A stretch of DNA of 17,358 nucleotides from an uncultured Opitutales bacterium. Its GTDB lineage: Bacteria > Verrucomicrobiota > Verrucomicrobiia > Opitutales > Intestinicryptomonadaceae. Made by a program: the position numbers and the translations under genes. Of this stretch, positions 1 to 6,990 are shown piece by piece; positions within the stretch are counted from its first letter, which is position 1; every line of letters begins with the position of its first letter. The notes under the pieces were generated by a model that saw only the letters and a program-made list of their open reading frames with translations, made no database searches and was not told where the DNA came from. The stretch spans positions 1 through 17,358 of the forward strand of contig URDC01000034.1 of NCBI GenBank assembly GCA_900546565.1. The letters are read 5' to 3'.

Positions 1-745
1 GACGCACTATCGAGATGTTGGGCAGTTTTACGCTGGGGGCTTTCGAAGTCGAAGATGTCGGCATAGGCGGCACAGCGGGCGCGGGGCGCGATGCGGAAGC
101 CGCGGGGGGGACAATCGGCGCGGGGCGCGATGTTGTCTGCGGCATTGAAATTGCGGGGGCAGCCTTGGGCGCGTTTACGGGCGCGTCGGGTGCTGCGTTT
201 TGCGCGGGAATCGGCTGAGGTTTATTTGCCGCTGATGTTGCCGCTGCGGATTTCGGCGCGGGCATTGCGATTTTAGGCGCGCCCTTTGCCTGTGGCACTG
301 GGGGGACAATCGGCGCGGGGCGCGACGTTGTCTGCGGCATTGAGATTTTGGGAGCCGCTTTCGGCGCGTTCACGGGCGCGGCAGGTTTTTCGGCGTCCGC
401 TTGGGGGGCGTCGGAAGTTTGAGGCTGCGCGCTCTGGGGTTGCGCAGCGGGTTTGTCGGCTTCCGTCTGTTGCGAATTTTCCTTGTCGGAAGTTTCGGTT
501 TGGGGGGCGGAAGGTTGCTGCTGTTTGGCGGGTTCTGCCGTAGAGCCCTTTTCTGCCGCGGGGGCTGTGTCTGATGCGTCCGCTTTGAAATCGCGCGAAA
601 TTTCCTCCGCGTATAGCGGAGCGATCGAGTTCGACGACGTTTTTATTTCCAAGCCGTATTTTTCGCGGCGTTGGTTGATGAAGTCAATCAACTCCCTGCT
701 CGAAACGTTAAGCTCTTTTGCTAATGCGTGGATTCTTATGCTCAT
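1..745 (-). CDS. infB: Translation initiation factor IF-2, N-terminal part (cut by window edge)
   Basis: IF-2 is the GTPase that brings initiator tRNA to the 30S subunit and drives subunit joining. Only the first 248 codons are here; the GTPase core lies beyond the left edge. The ATG at 743-745 opens with MSIRIHALAKELNVSSRELI, a clear IF2_N helical module (about residues 1-50) seen at the start of bacterial IF-2. From about residue 70 the protein becomes a long low-complexity linker rich in Pro, Ala, Lys and Gln, as is common between IF2_N and the G domain. Within it a stretch ending SRPAPIVPP occurs twice with a 65-codon period. It lies 60 nt downstream of nusA on the same strand, the classical nusA-infB order. 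No clear Shine-Dalgarno precedes the ATG. Identification is confident from IF2_N plus context, although the catalytic part is not visible. Confidence 0.93.
   Translation of the reverse strand, partial: MSIRIHALAKELNVSSRELIDFINQRREKYGLEIKTSSNSIAPLYAEEISRDFKADASDTAPAAEKGSTAEPAKQQQPSAPQTETSDKENSQQTEADKPAAQPQSAQPQTSDAPQADAEKPAAPVNAPKAAPKISMPQTTSRPAPIVPPVPQAKGAPKIAMPAPKSAAATSAANKPQPIPAQNAAPDAPVNAPKAAPAISMPQTTSRPAPIVPPAASASRPAPAVPPMPTSSTSKAPSVKLPNISIVR
108..380. repeat. Pair of 78-bp direct repeats inside infB linker (108-185 and 303-380)
   Basis: Two copies of a 78-bp segment lie exactly 195 bp (65 codons) apart and differ at only a handful of positions. Both encode the linker stretch running from NAPKAAP through ISMPQTTS to RPAPIVPP. 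A third, shorter echo (SRPAPAVPP) sits nearer the left edge. The period keeps the reading frame, as expected for an internal coding duplication in a disordered linker. Confidence 0.85.
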
Positions 746-805
746 TTGTTTTGAGAGTGTTTTTGTTTTTCGTGTCGCGGTGGAATTGTCGCGGTTTGTG
801 TAGCA

Positions 806-2050
806 CTATCTGCTTTGGCGGATTTTTTCGAGCGTCGCCGCAGCCTGTTCCTCGGTCAGCCCAATTCCAACGAGGTCGTCGATTTCGACGCCCTCGAACG
901 CGTCGAGGCTGTTTATACCGTTTTGCGCGAGCTTTGCAACTTCCTCCGCCGAGAGGTTCGTCAGTATTTGCGCCAGCGAGCTTACCGCCTGTTCGACTTT
1001 CTGCTCCATCCCGACCTTGACTTCCTCTTCCTCCTTCACGTCGAGTTTAAGCCCGATTAGGCGCGAAGTCAGTTTTACATTGCTACCGCCCTTGCCGATT
1101 ACAACCGACAAGTCGGCTTTCGAAACTTCGAAAGAAATGCGCTTGTTTGCCATATCGACTTCCACGTTTTTGGCGACTGCGGGCTTTATACACTCAGCCA
1201 AGAGCTGTTCGACATCGGTGGAATATTTGATGATGTCTATTTTTTCGCCGTTGAGTTCCTTGACGATTCCCTTAACGCGCGTTCCGCCCGCGCCGACGCA
1301 CGCACCGACGGGGTCGATTCTGGCGTCCGACGTGCTTACGGCAATCTTTGTGCGGTAACCCGGTTCGCGCGCCATAGCCTCGATTTTAACCGACTTTTCA
1401 GCGATTTCGGATACTTCCAATTCGAAGAGACGCTGGACGAATTTATAACTTGCGCGGCTGAGAATAATTTCGGGGCCGCGGGCGGAATTGTCGATTTCCA
1501 AAAGCAGGCAGCGGATTCTGTCGCCCGAGTCGTAATTTTCGCCGGGGATACATTCGCGCTTGGGCAGCACTGCGGTTGTAAGCCCCAAGTCGACGATGAA
1601 CGCGCCCTTTTCGCGGCGGCGCACCGTGCCCGAGACGATGTCGCCGATTGAATCTTTGTATTCGTCGTAAATGCGGCTTTTTTCTATTGTGCGAAGTTTC
1701 TGTATTATGCTTTGATAGACGTTCTTGGCGGCTATGCGTCCGAGTTCCGAGAGGTCGACTTCGCGCTCGATGATATCGCCTATTTGGGGATTGGGCTTGT
1801 AGAGTTTGGCTTTGTCGATGTGGATTTGCGTCGCGTTATCGGCGACGGAATCGCTGACGGTGAGTAACGCCCACGCCTTCAAGTTCCCCGTCTTGGGATT
1901 GATGTCGATTTTCAGGTTGTAGCCCGCCATGCTTTTGGCGGCGGCGTTGCGGATTGCCGACGAGATTGATTCAATCATCTCTTCGCGCTTAATCTGCTTT
2001 TCCTTTTCCATGTATTCGAGAATTGCCAGAATTTCGCCACTATTACTCAT
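806..2050 (-). CDS. nusA: Transcription termination/antitermination factor NusA
   Basis: NusA binds RNA polymerase and nascent RNA and modulates pausing, intrinsic termination and antitermination. The 414-residue product has the expected order: RNAP-binding N-terminal domain (about 1-125), S1 domain (about 135-200), KH1 with loop GAGG at 253-256, KH2 with GKGG at 319-322, and a C-terminal helix-hairpin-helix-like segment (about 365-410, with DLVGIGLTEEQA). It lacks the paired acidic repeats of E. coli NusA, as in many non-proteobacterial homologues, so its length is normal. I chose the ATG at 2048-2050 over an upstream in-frame ATG at 2185 because AGGAG lies 6 nt before it and homology begins there (MSNSGEILAILEYMEKEK); the extra 45 codons read as leader. 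It precedes infB by 60 nt; rimP, often first in this operon, is absent here. Confidence 0.97.
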   Translation of the reverse strand: MSNSGEILAILEYMEKEKQIKREEMIESISSAIRNAAAKSMAGYNLKIDINPKTGNLKAWALLTVSDSVADNATQIHIDKAKLYKPNPQIGDIIEREVDLSELGRIAAKNVYQSIIQKLRTIEKSRIYDEYKDSIGDIVSGTVRRREKGAFIVDLGLTTAVLPKRECIPGENYDSGDRIRCLLLEIDNSARGPEIILSRASYKFVQRLFELEVSEIAEKSVKIEAMAREPGYRTKIAVSTSDARIDPVGACVGAGGTRVKGIVKELNGEKIDIIKYSTDVEQLLAECIKPAVAKNVEVDMANKRISFEVSKADLSVVIGKGGSNVKLTSRLIGLKLDVKEEEEVKVGMEQKVEQAVSSLAQILTNLSAEEVAKLAQNGINSLDAFEGVEIDDLVGIGLTEEQAAATLEKIRQSR

Positions 2051-2056
2051 TTTTGT

Positions 2057-2061
2057 CTCCT
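2057..2061 (-). promoter_or_regulatory. Shine-Dalgarno of nusA
   Basis: AGGAG on the minus strand, 6 nt ahead of the ATG at 2050. It decides the start against the 45-codon upstream extension. Confidence 0.8.
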
Positions 2062-2097
2062 GTTTTTTGTATTTTTTGTTGAAATGCTTGTTGTGTG

Positions 2098-2137
2098 CCG
2101 ACAAAAAAAGCGGGCAATAAAACCCACTAATCGTCGG
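2098..2137 (-). terminator. Terminator-like hairpin in the nusA leader (possible attenuator)
   Basis: On the minus strand a 6-bp stem AGTGGG/CCCGCT (2128-2123 with 2114-2109) closes an 8-nt loop and runs straight into a U tract (2109-2103). An outer 5-bp pair CCGAC/GTCGG (2137-2133 with 2102-2098) encloses hairpin and U tract. It lies in the untranslated leader, about 48 nt before the nusA start and downstream of the candidate promoter, so it could act as a weak attenuator. The short stem is of the kind expected to need NusA. The structure is read from sequence; the function is inferred. Confidence 0.5.
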
Positions 2138-2154
2138 AAGTTTATTTTGTTGCG

Positions 2155-2185
2155 AGTATGATGGACTGTTGAATTTTTTCGTCAA
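2155..2185 (-). promoter_or_regulatory. Candidate promoter of nusA-infB
   Basis: TTGACG (2185-2180) and CATACT (2160-2155) on the minus strand, separated by 19 nt. The -35 is good, the -10 acceptable and the spacer long. It would give a leader of about 100 nt containing the hairpin at 2098-2137. Confidence 0.35.
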
Positions 2186-2274
2186 GCATTTTTTTTACAA
2201 CAACTTGACACTCTTTTTTATTATCGGGGCGTCGCGCGGCGGCTCGGGGCAGACGCGCGGCGGCGGGATTTTTC

Positions 2275-2304
2275 TTGACAGGTTGTATGTGTTTAATGTA
2301 TAGA
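2275..2304 (+). promoter_or_regulatory. Candidate sigma70-type promoter of the GH92 gene
   Basis: A perfect TTGACA at 2275-2280, an 18-nt spacer, then TATAGA at 2299-2304, about 45 nt ahead of the GH92 ATG. The region is AT-rich after a GC-rich stretch, as expected for a promoter. Confidence 0.5.
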
Positions 2305-2328
2305 TTGTTGTGAATTAAACGGTTAATT
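2291..2328. promoter_or_regulatory. Overlapping inverted repeats around the GH92 promoter -10 (operator candidate)
   Basis: GTTTAAT (2291-2297) is the exact reverse complement of ATTAAAC (2314-2320), flanking the putative -10. AATTAA (2313-2318) and TTAATT (2323-2328) form a second 6-bp palindrome sharing bases with the first. The position suits a repressor or activator site, but AT-rich palindromes arise easily by chance. Confidence 0.25.
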
Positions 2329-2338
2329 GTCAGAAAAT

Positions 2339-2343
2339 AGGAG
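2339..2343 (+). promoter_or_regulatory. Shine-Dalgarno of the GH92 gene
   Basis: AGGAG with 6-nt spacing to the ATG at 2350; supports that start. Confidence 0.8.
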
Positions 2344-2349
2344 TAAAAA

Positions 2350-4557
2350 ATGGAGTCCTCATTCGTAAAAATGGCAGTTTTTGCCGCGTTCGGGTTATTG
2401 TCGGGTTTGGGGTTTGCAATGCAATCTGCGCCCGAATCTGATGTGCTGGATTACGTGGACACGTTCATAGGCACGACGGGTACGGGGCACACGTATCCGG
2501 GGCCGACGCTGCCGTTCGGGTTCGTCCAACCCGGTCCCGAAACCGGAAAATCGGGGTGGGACTACTGTTCGGGCTACAACTATGCGGACAAAAAAATTCT
2601 GTTTTTCGGGCAGACGCATATGAACGGAACGGGATGTCCCGACTTCGGCGATGTCGCGTTTATTCCGTTTGCGGGAAATGACGCGGCTATTGCCGGCAGT
2701 CGTTTCGACAAGAAAAACGAGCGTGCGGGTGTCGGATATTACTATGTGAAGCTCGACGACGCAAACGCGGAAGTTGAAATTTCGGCGACCGAGCGCGTTG
2801 CGATTTACCGTATAAAATTCAATGCCGACGGCGGCAAAGTGTATCTGGATTTACAAAGCGGAGTGCGCTGGCGCGGCAATGTAGGGCGCGTGAAGTTCGA
2901 GAAGTCGGAAATGCCCGACGCTTATACAGTGCGCGGAGCGCAGCGCATAAAAGGTTTTGCGCCGAACCGCAGTGTGTGTTTCGAGATGAAATTCGACAAG
3001 CCCGCGAAGTCGGTTCGCAAAAATCCCCCCGTAAAGGACAAATTCGGCGAAAAATATCTGCTCGATTTCGGGCTAAAAAGCGGCGACACGCTTTTGGTGA
3101 AAATCGCGCTTTCGACGGTCTCGCCCGAAGGGGCTATGCGCAATATGGCGGCGGAACTGCCCGGCTGGAATTTCGACGCAGTTGTTGAAAATGCGCGGGC
3201 AAAGTGGTTAAAAATTCTTTCGAAATTCGAAGTAAAGGCGGATTTAAACACGAAAAAGGCATTCTACACTTCGGTCTACCACCTGTTTGTCCAGCCCAAC
3301 AACATCGCCGATGTCGACGGACAATACGACGATGCAACCGGCAAGACGGCGAAGTCGATGGACGGCAATTATTTCAGTTCATGGTCGCTTTGGGATACAT
3401 ACCGTGCGGCGCATCCGCTTTACACGATTCTCATTCCGGAAGTTGTGCCGAGTTTTGTAAACTCTATGCTTATGCACTACGACGCTGTCGGGTATCTGCC
3501 CATCAATGTCTACTGGGGCAAGGAGACGCACTGCATGATTGGCAACCACGCGATTTCGGTTATCGGCGAGGCCGTAAACAAGGGCTTCGGCGGGTTCGAC
3601 AAGCGCAGGGCGTTGGAGGCAATGGTTGTTTCTTCGACCGTGCCGCACAAGAAATCGGACTGGAACGAATATCTGAAATACGGGTATTTCCCGTTCGACC
3701 TGCGCAAGACGGAATCGGTTTCTTCAACGCTCGAAGTCGCCTACAACGACTCCTGCGTAGCGCGGGCAGCCGGAAAAATCGGCGAAAAAAAGGTTGCCGC
3801 CGAATTTCGCCGCCGCAGTCTCTTCTACAAGAATCTCTTCGATCCCGAGACGAAATTTATGCGCGGCAAAGACAGCGGCGGAAAGTGGCGCGAGCCGTTT
3901 AATCCGTTCGATTTTTCGCACGAGGGATCGTTGGGCGGCGACTACACCGAGGGCAGCGCGTGGCAGTATACCTGGCACGTCCAGCAGGACGTTGCGGGGC
4001 TTATTGCTCTTTTCGGCGGCAACAAGCCTTTTGTCGAGCGGTTGGAGGGGCTTTTTACCGCGCGTGACACGCGCGTGAATGCGCGTAAAAGCGTTGATAT
4101 CAGCGGACTCATCGGACAGTATGTCCACGGCAACGAACCGAGCCACCACATAGCCTATATGTTCGCGCTTGCCGACGCTCCCGAACGCACACAGGAAATT
4201 GTCCGCGAAGTTTGCGATAAGTTCTATATGCCCGCCCCCGACGGGCTCTGCGGCAACGACGACTGCGGGCAGATGAGCGCGTGGTATATTTTTGCGTGTC
4301 TGGGGTTTTATCCCGTCGATCCGTGTTCGGGCGAGTATGTTTTGGGCGCGCCGCAGGCGGAGGAAATTTCGATAAACCTGAAAAACGGCGGGCGATTCAC
4401 GGTTTTTGCGAAGAATTTTTCGAAGCGGAACAAGTATGTGAAATCCGTAAAACTCGACGGCAAGCCGTATTCGAATAAGACAATTGCGCACGCCGACATT
4501 ATGCGCGGCGGCGTTCTGGAATTCGAAATGTCGCCCGAGCCGAACCGCGCAAAATAA
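2350..4557 (+). CDS. Secreted GH92 exo-alpha-mannosidase
   Basis: GH92 enzymes are Ca2+-dependent inverting exo-alpha-mannosidases that trim alpha-1,2/1,3/1,6-linked mannose from N-glycans or mannans. The 735-residue protein matches the family's usual length. It has an N-terminal signal peptide (hydrophobic about 8-24), the family opening DYVDTFIGTTGTGHTYPG (from residue 35), an N-terminal beta-sandwich, and an (alpha/alpha)6-barrel region. Family motifs visible include YTEGSAWQYTW with Glu534, the likely general acid; GNEPSHHIAY near residue 595; and GNDDCGQMSAWY from residue 635, whose Asp pair contributes to the base side. AGGAG at 2339-2343 stands 6 nt before the ATG and fixes the start. 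It is divergent from nusA and followed after 88 nt by an exported protein. No SusC/D partners are present. Exact linkage preference cannot be read from sequence. Confidence 0.95.
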   Translation: MESSFVKMAVFAAFGLLSGLGFAMQSAPESDVLDYVDTFIGTTGTGHTYPGPTLPFGFVQPGPETGKSGWDYCSGYNYADKKILFFGQTHMNGTGCPDFGDVAFIPFAGNDAAIAGSRFDKKNERAGVGYYYVKLDDANAEVEISATERVAIYRIKFNADGGKVYLDLQSGVRWRGNVGRVKFEKSEMPDAYTVRGAQRIKGFAPNRSVCFEMKFDKPAKSVRKNPPVKDKFGEKYLLDFGLKSGDTLLVKIALSTVSPEGAMRNMAAELPGWNFDAVVENARAKWLKILSKFEVKADLNTKKAFYTSVYHLFVQPNNIADVDGQYDDATGKTAKSMDGNYFSSWSLWDTYRAAHPLYTILIPEVVPSFVNSMLMHYDAVGYLPINVYWGKETHCMIGNHAISVIGEAVNKGFGGFDKRRALEAMVVSSTVPHKKSDWNEYLKYGYFPFDLRKTESVSSTLEVAYNDSCVARAAGKIGEKKVAAEFRRRSLFYKNLFDPETKFMRGKDSGGKWREPFNPFDFSHEGSLGGDYTEGSAWQYTWHVQQDVAGLIALFGGNKPFVERLEGLFTARDTRVNARKSVDISGLIGQYVHGNEPSHHIAYMFALADAPERTQEIVREVCDKFYMPAPDGLCGNDDCGQMSAWYIFACLGFYPVDPCSGEYVLGAPQAEEISINLKNGGRFTVFAKNFSKRNKYVKSVKLDGKPYSNKTIAHADIMRGGVLEFEMSPEPNRAK

Positions 4558-4565
4558 CGGTTCGG
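4540..4565 (+). other. Hairpin at the end of the GH92 gene, no U tract
   Basis: CCGAACCG (4540-4547) pairs perfectly with CGGTTCGG (4558-4565) across a 10-nt loop holding the GH92 stop codon. No run of T follows, so I do not call it a terminator. It could stabilise the 3' end or reduce read-through into the next gene. Confidence 0.35.
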
Positions 4566-4645
4566 AGCGGGTTTTGCGGCTCGGCGGAGATAAAAAGTTT
4601 GATTTTTCAAACGGGCGCGTTTTACATTGTCGGCGTTATCCCGAA

Positions 4646-5392
4646 ATGAATACTATGTTTGCGTTCAGATTTTTTGCGGTTTGCGCCCTTGTGGTTGCGG
4701 TGTTTGCAAACGCCGCCGTTTGCGCTGCGGGCGGCGCGGGCGCGTTGAAAATCGACGCCTCGACGCCGCAAAATTTGGAGAAGAGCTACGCGAAAATTGT
4801 CGCGGCTTTGGACGAAGACGCGCAGCAGCGTTTCGCGCTTGCGATGACGACGATTGCCGTCGCGCTCTCGCAGCGTCCCGACTTGGGCGGCAGCGAAAAA
4901 ATCAGGGAGATTATCGACGGCAAAACGCCCGATGAAATCATAGCCGAAGCCCGTAAACTGACGGGGTTTGTGCGCGTTTCGAGCCTGAAAATAGACGGGG
5001 GTTCGGCGCAAAAATTTTCGGAGTCGGCGGGGCGGATACTCGTTTCGCTTCCGCCCGAAAAGCAGCCCGATTTCTCCGACGCGGTTGCGCGGCTTATGTA
5101 TGAGCGCGAGAATAAAAAAATTTCCGAAGCCGATTTTTTGAAGTCGGTCGACGGCAAGACGCCCGATGAAATCATCGATTTGGCTCGAAAGGTTGAAGTG
5201 CCCTTTGTCGTTCAAAAGCCGACTGCGGCACAGAAAGTAGACATCGAAAAAATATCGCCCGCCGACTACGAAAAATACGGCATAAAGCGGGAAGCCGCAG
5301 GCGGCGCAGTGCGCGGCAATTCGGCGGGAGGCGCGGCGGCTTCGCCCTCCGTGCCCGCCTTCAAAAACTCGCTCGTCCCCTCCGCCGAATAG
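4646..5392 (+). CDS. Exported protein with two tandem copies of a DGKTPDEII domain
   Basis: I do not know its function. The 248-residue product begins with a signal peptide (hydrophobic about 5-24; cleavage probably near VCA-AGG; the Cys26 context is a poor lipobox). Two homologous units follow at about 34-104 and 114-182. Each starts LKID, has an amphipathic helix with a Leu-rich core, and ends in DGKTPDEII (residues 91-99 and 169-177). This pattern resembles the small DUF6694-type lipoprotein domain, recalled from memory. The tail (about 215-248) is Gly/Ala/Ser/Pro-rich and probably disordered. An in-frame ATG at 4484 lies inside GH92, so I prefer the ATG at 4646 just ahead of the signal peptide; Met4 (4655) is possible. 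It follows GH92 by 88 nt and may be cotranscribed. No strong Shine-Dalgarno is seen. Confidence 0.8.
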   Translation: MNTMFAFRFFAVCALVVAVFANAAVCAAGGAGALKIDASTPQNLEKSYAKIVAALDEDAQQRFALAMTTIAVALSQRPDLGGSEKIREIIDGKTPDEIIAEARKLTGFVRVSSLKIDGGSAQKFSESAGRILVSLPPEKQPDFSDAVARLMYERENKKISEADFLKSVDGKTPDEIIDLARKVEVPFVVQKPTAAQKVDIEKISPADYEKYGIKREAAGGAVRGNSAGGAAASPSVPAFKNSLVPSAE

Positions 5393-5421
5393 GAGCGTAA
5401 TTGTCGGTTGGTTGCGGCGCA

Positions 5422-5458
5422 AAAAAACGCGGCGGTTATGTGAACTGTCGCGTTTTTT
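5422..5458. terminator. Bidirectional intrinsic terminator
   Basis: A 16-bp stem (5422-5437 with 5443-5458, two G-U pairs) with a 5-nt loop. Its outer arms are six A and six T, so each strand ends in a U run. It sits between the convergent genes ending at 5392 (plus) and 5481 (minus) and can serve both. Confidence 0.85.
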
Positions 5459-5480
5459 GTGGGGAGTATTCCGTTTTTTT

Positions 5481-6398
5481 TTACGGGCGGCGCATTTTGC
5501 TTTTCTTTATCTTATAGGCGATTATCCGTTTTGCGCGGGGCAGGTATTTTATCGGCGGGTAGAAAACGTATGCCAGAAATATCAGCGCGAAGCTGCACTC
5601 CCTGAACGAAATTATCAGCAGTATGCAGACGATTATCGCCACGAAAGAGCGGAATTTTGTGCTGGTTGTCCAATTTATGTGCTTGAACGACGGGTAGGGA
5701 ATGTTGCTTACCATAAACCACGAAATCAGCAGCATAAGCGGTATGAGTATGGGCATAAACGCCGTGAGGTTGAAGCTGAGCATTGTCAGGGCTATCGACG
5801 CCACAGCCCCCGCCGCGGCGGGAGCGGGAAGCCCCGAGAAATCGCCCATTTCGTATTTCTCGTGCCCCTCGATATACGGGTTTGTGAGGACGTTGAAGCG
5901 TCCCAATCTGATTGCTGCGCAGAGCATAAAGATGAAGCCGATTAGCCAGCCCGTGTTGCGTACGAGCGACTTCATTGTCGCGCTCATATCGTCGCTCGGG
6001 TTGAGGATTAGAAAATACATCAGAATGCACGGGGCTATGCCGAACGAAACGCTGTCGGCGAGCGAGTCGAACTCCTTGCCGAAAAGCGAGAGTTTGCCGC
6101 TTGCGCGGGCTACGCGCCCGTCGAAGGCGTCGCACAAAAACGACATCAGAATGCAGATTATCGCAAGCAGGTAGTAGCCCGTGCCCACGCCCGCCTGCGG
6201 CGCGGTGCTCGCGGGGGTGATGAGCTGTGCGAGGACGTCGATTGCTCTATCCTGCGAGTCGAAATTGAACTTGCCCTGTATGCACAGTATTATCGAGAGG
6301 AAGCCGAAAAACAGGTTGCCTGAGGTGAACGCGTTGGGCAGAATGTAGATTTTGCTCGCTTGATGGACGTTGTTCCAAAGTTTTTTTTCGCTTTTCAT
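5481..6398 (-). CDS. pssA: CDP-diacylglycerol-serine O-phosphatidyltransferase (PssA, type II)
   Basis: An integral membrane enzyme that makes phosphatidylserine from CDP-diacylglycerol and serine, the first committed step to phosphatidylethanolamine. The 305-residue protein carries the complete CDP-alcohol phosphatidyltransferase signature D-G-x2-A-R-x8-G-x3-D-x3-D: Asp93, Gly94, Ala97, Arg98, Gly107, Asp111 and Asp115. Several hydrophobic segments surround it (about 25-42, 75-90, 115-132, 145-165, 205-230, 245-270 and 275-290). Residues such as NAFTSGNLFFGF near the N-terminus are typical of PssA rather than PgsA. The C-terminus is strongly basic. Its ATG overlaps the upstream RelE-like stop in an ATGA junction, with no Shine-Dalgarno, so translation is probably coupled. 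No decarboxylase gene (psd) is adjacent. Phosphatidylserine specificity is by family resemblance; other CDP-alcohol transferases share the motif. Confidence 0.92.
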   Translation of the reverse strand: MKSEKKLWNNVHQASKIYILPNAFTSGNLFFGFLSIILCIQGKFNFDSQDRAIDVLAQLITPASTAPQAGVGTGYYLLAIICILMSFLCDAFDGRVARASGKLSLFGKEFDSLADSVSFGIAPCILMYFLILNPSDDMSATMKSLVRNTGWLIGFIFMLCAAIRLGRFNVLTNPYIEGHEKYEMGDFSGLPAPAAAGAVASIALTMLSFNLTAFMPILIPLMLLISWFMVSNIPYPSFKHINWTTSTKFRSFVAIIVCILLIISFRECSFALIFLAYVFYPPIKYLPRAKRIIAYKIKKSKMRRP

Positions 6399-6751
6399 TT
6401 TTTCAACGATTCGAGGTATTTCCAGAAATTGTCCTCCTGTTCGAGGGCGGTCTCCTCCTTGAAGGGGAGGTTGACCCTGAACACGAAGTCGGCGATTGTG
6501 TGTTGGTGCAGGATATAATGCGCGTGCAGGGTGTGTTCATTTTCGAGCACTTCGAAATATATTCTGTAATCGCCGATTTTCAATCTGTAAAAATTTTTGT
6601 TGCCGCGGCGGATTTTGCCGAGGTTCGGCAGCCCGCCCTCGATTTGCTCTTTCGTGAGCGAACCGAATGCGTCGACAATCTTGAACTGCGTCGGCTTGTC
6701 AAGCTTGTTGATTTCCGCCATACTTTGGTTGCTGAACGTTATCTGATACAT
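6395..6751 (-). CDS. RelE/ParE-fold protein without antitoxin, coupled to pssA
   Basis: The first 90 of 118 residues follow the RelE/ParE toxin pattern: MYQITFSNQSMAEINKLD, a helical hairpin, then LGKIRRGNKNFYRLKIGDYR with the hallmark beta-strand pair RLKIGDYRIYFEV (56-68). The usual C-terminal HRxxVY-type catalytic strand is replaced by a His-rich stretch (His73, 75, 77, 82, 84), and about 28 residues extend beyond the normal end. Lys46, Arg48, Arg49 and Arg63 could still bind RNA. No antitoxin-sized gene lies upstream: the next 239 nt to the divergent gene hold nothing convincing. Instead the stop overlaps the pssA ATG by 4 nt. It may be a domesticated RelE-fold protein acting on translation or on pssA expression, but toxicity and function are unknown. 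No good Shine-Dalgarno precedes the ATG at 6751. Confidence 0.8.
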   Translation of the reverse strand: MYQITFSNQSMAEINKLDKPTQFKIVDAFGSLTKEQIEGGLPNLGKIRRGNKNFYRLKIGDYRIYFEVLENEHTLHAHYILHQHTIADFVFRVNLPFKEETALEQEDNFWKYLESLKK

Positions 6752-6990
6752 AGCGCAATTTTATTGTTTTTCCGTATCCATACTGCACAAAAAAACGCGG
6801 GTTTCAAACAAAATATGAAGCGGAGTTGCGGCGGGTGCGGCGACATGCGGCGGGCGGTGTTGTCTCCCGATGGTTGCATATGTTTTTTTTTGAAACATTT
6901 TCGGGGCGGCGGCGTTTGTCCGAATGTGCGGCGGGTTGTGTTTCACGCCGTCTTGAAGAGATTACCCCAACTTGAAAAAAAGGTTTTGTT
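6752..6990. other. Divergent intergenic region, little recognisable
   Basis: This 239-bp spacer separates the RelE-like gene from the EF-hand gene. The minus strand has a TAAAAT 6 nt before the RelE-like ATG but no matching -35. I found no convincing promoter for the plus strand and no hairpin with a T run. A 70-codon Cys-rich reading frame from about 6815 overlaps the EF-hand gene and is not supported. Confidence 0.5.

Noticed and set aside
2051..2185. Upstream ATG of nusA giving 45 extra residues
   Set aside because: The extension has no homology-like character, overlaps the promoter and attenuator candidates, and the ATG at 2050 has a strong SD.
6395..6990. A complete type II toxin-antitoxin module
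   Set aside because: Only the RelE-like half is present; no antitoxin-like frame lies next to it on either strand.
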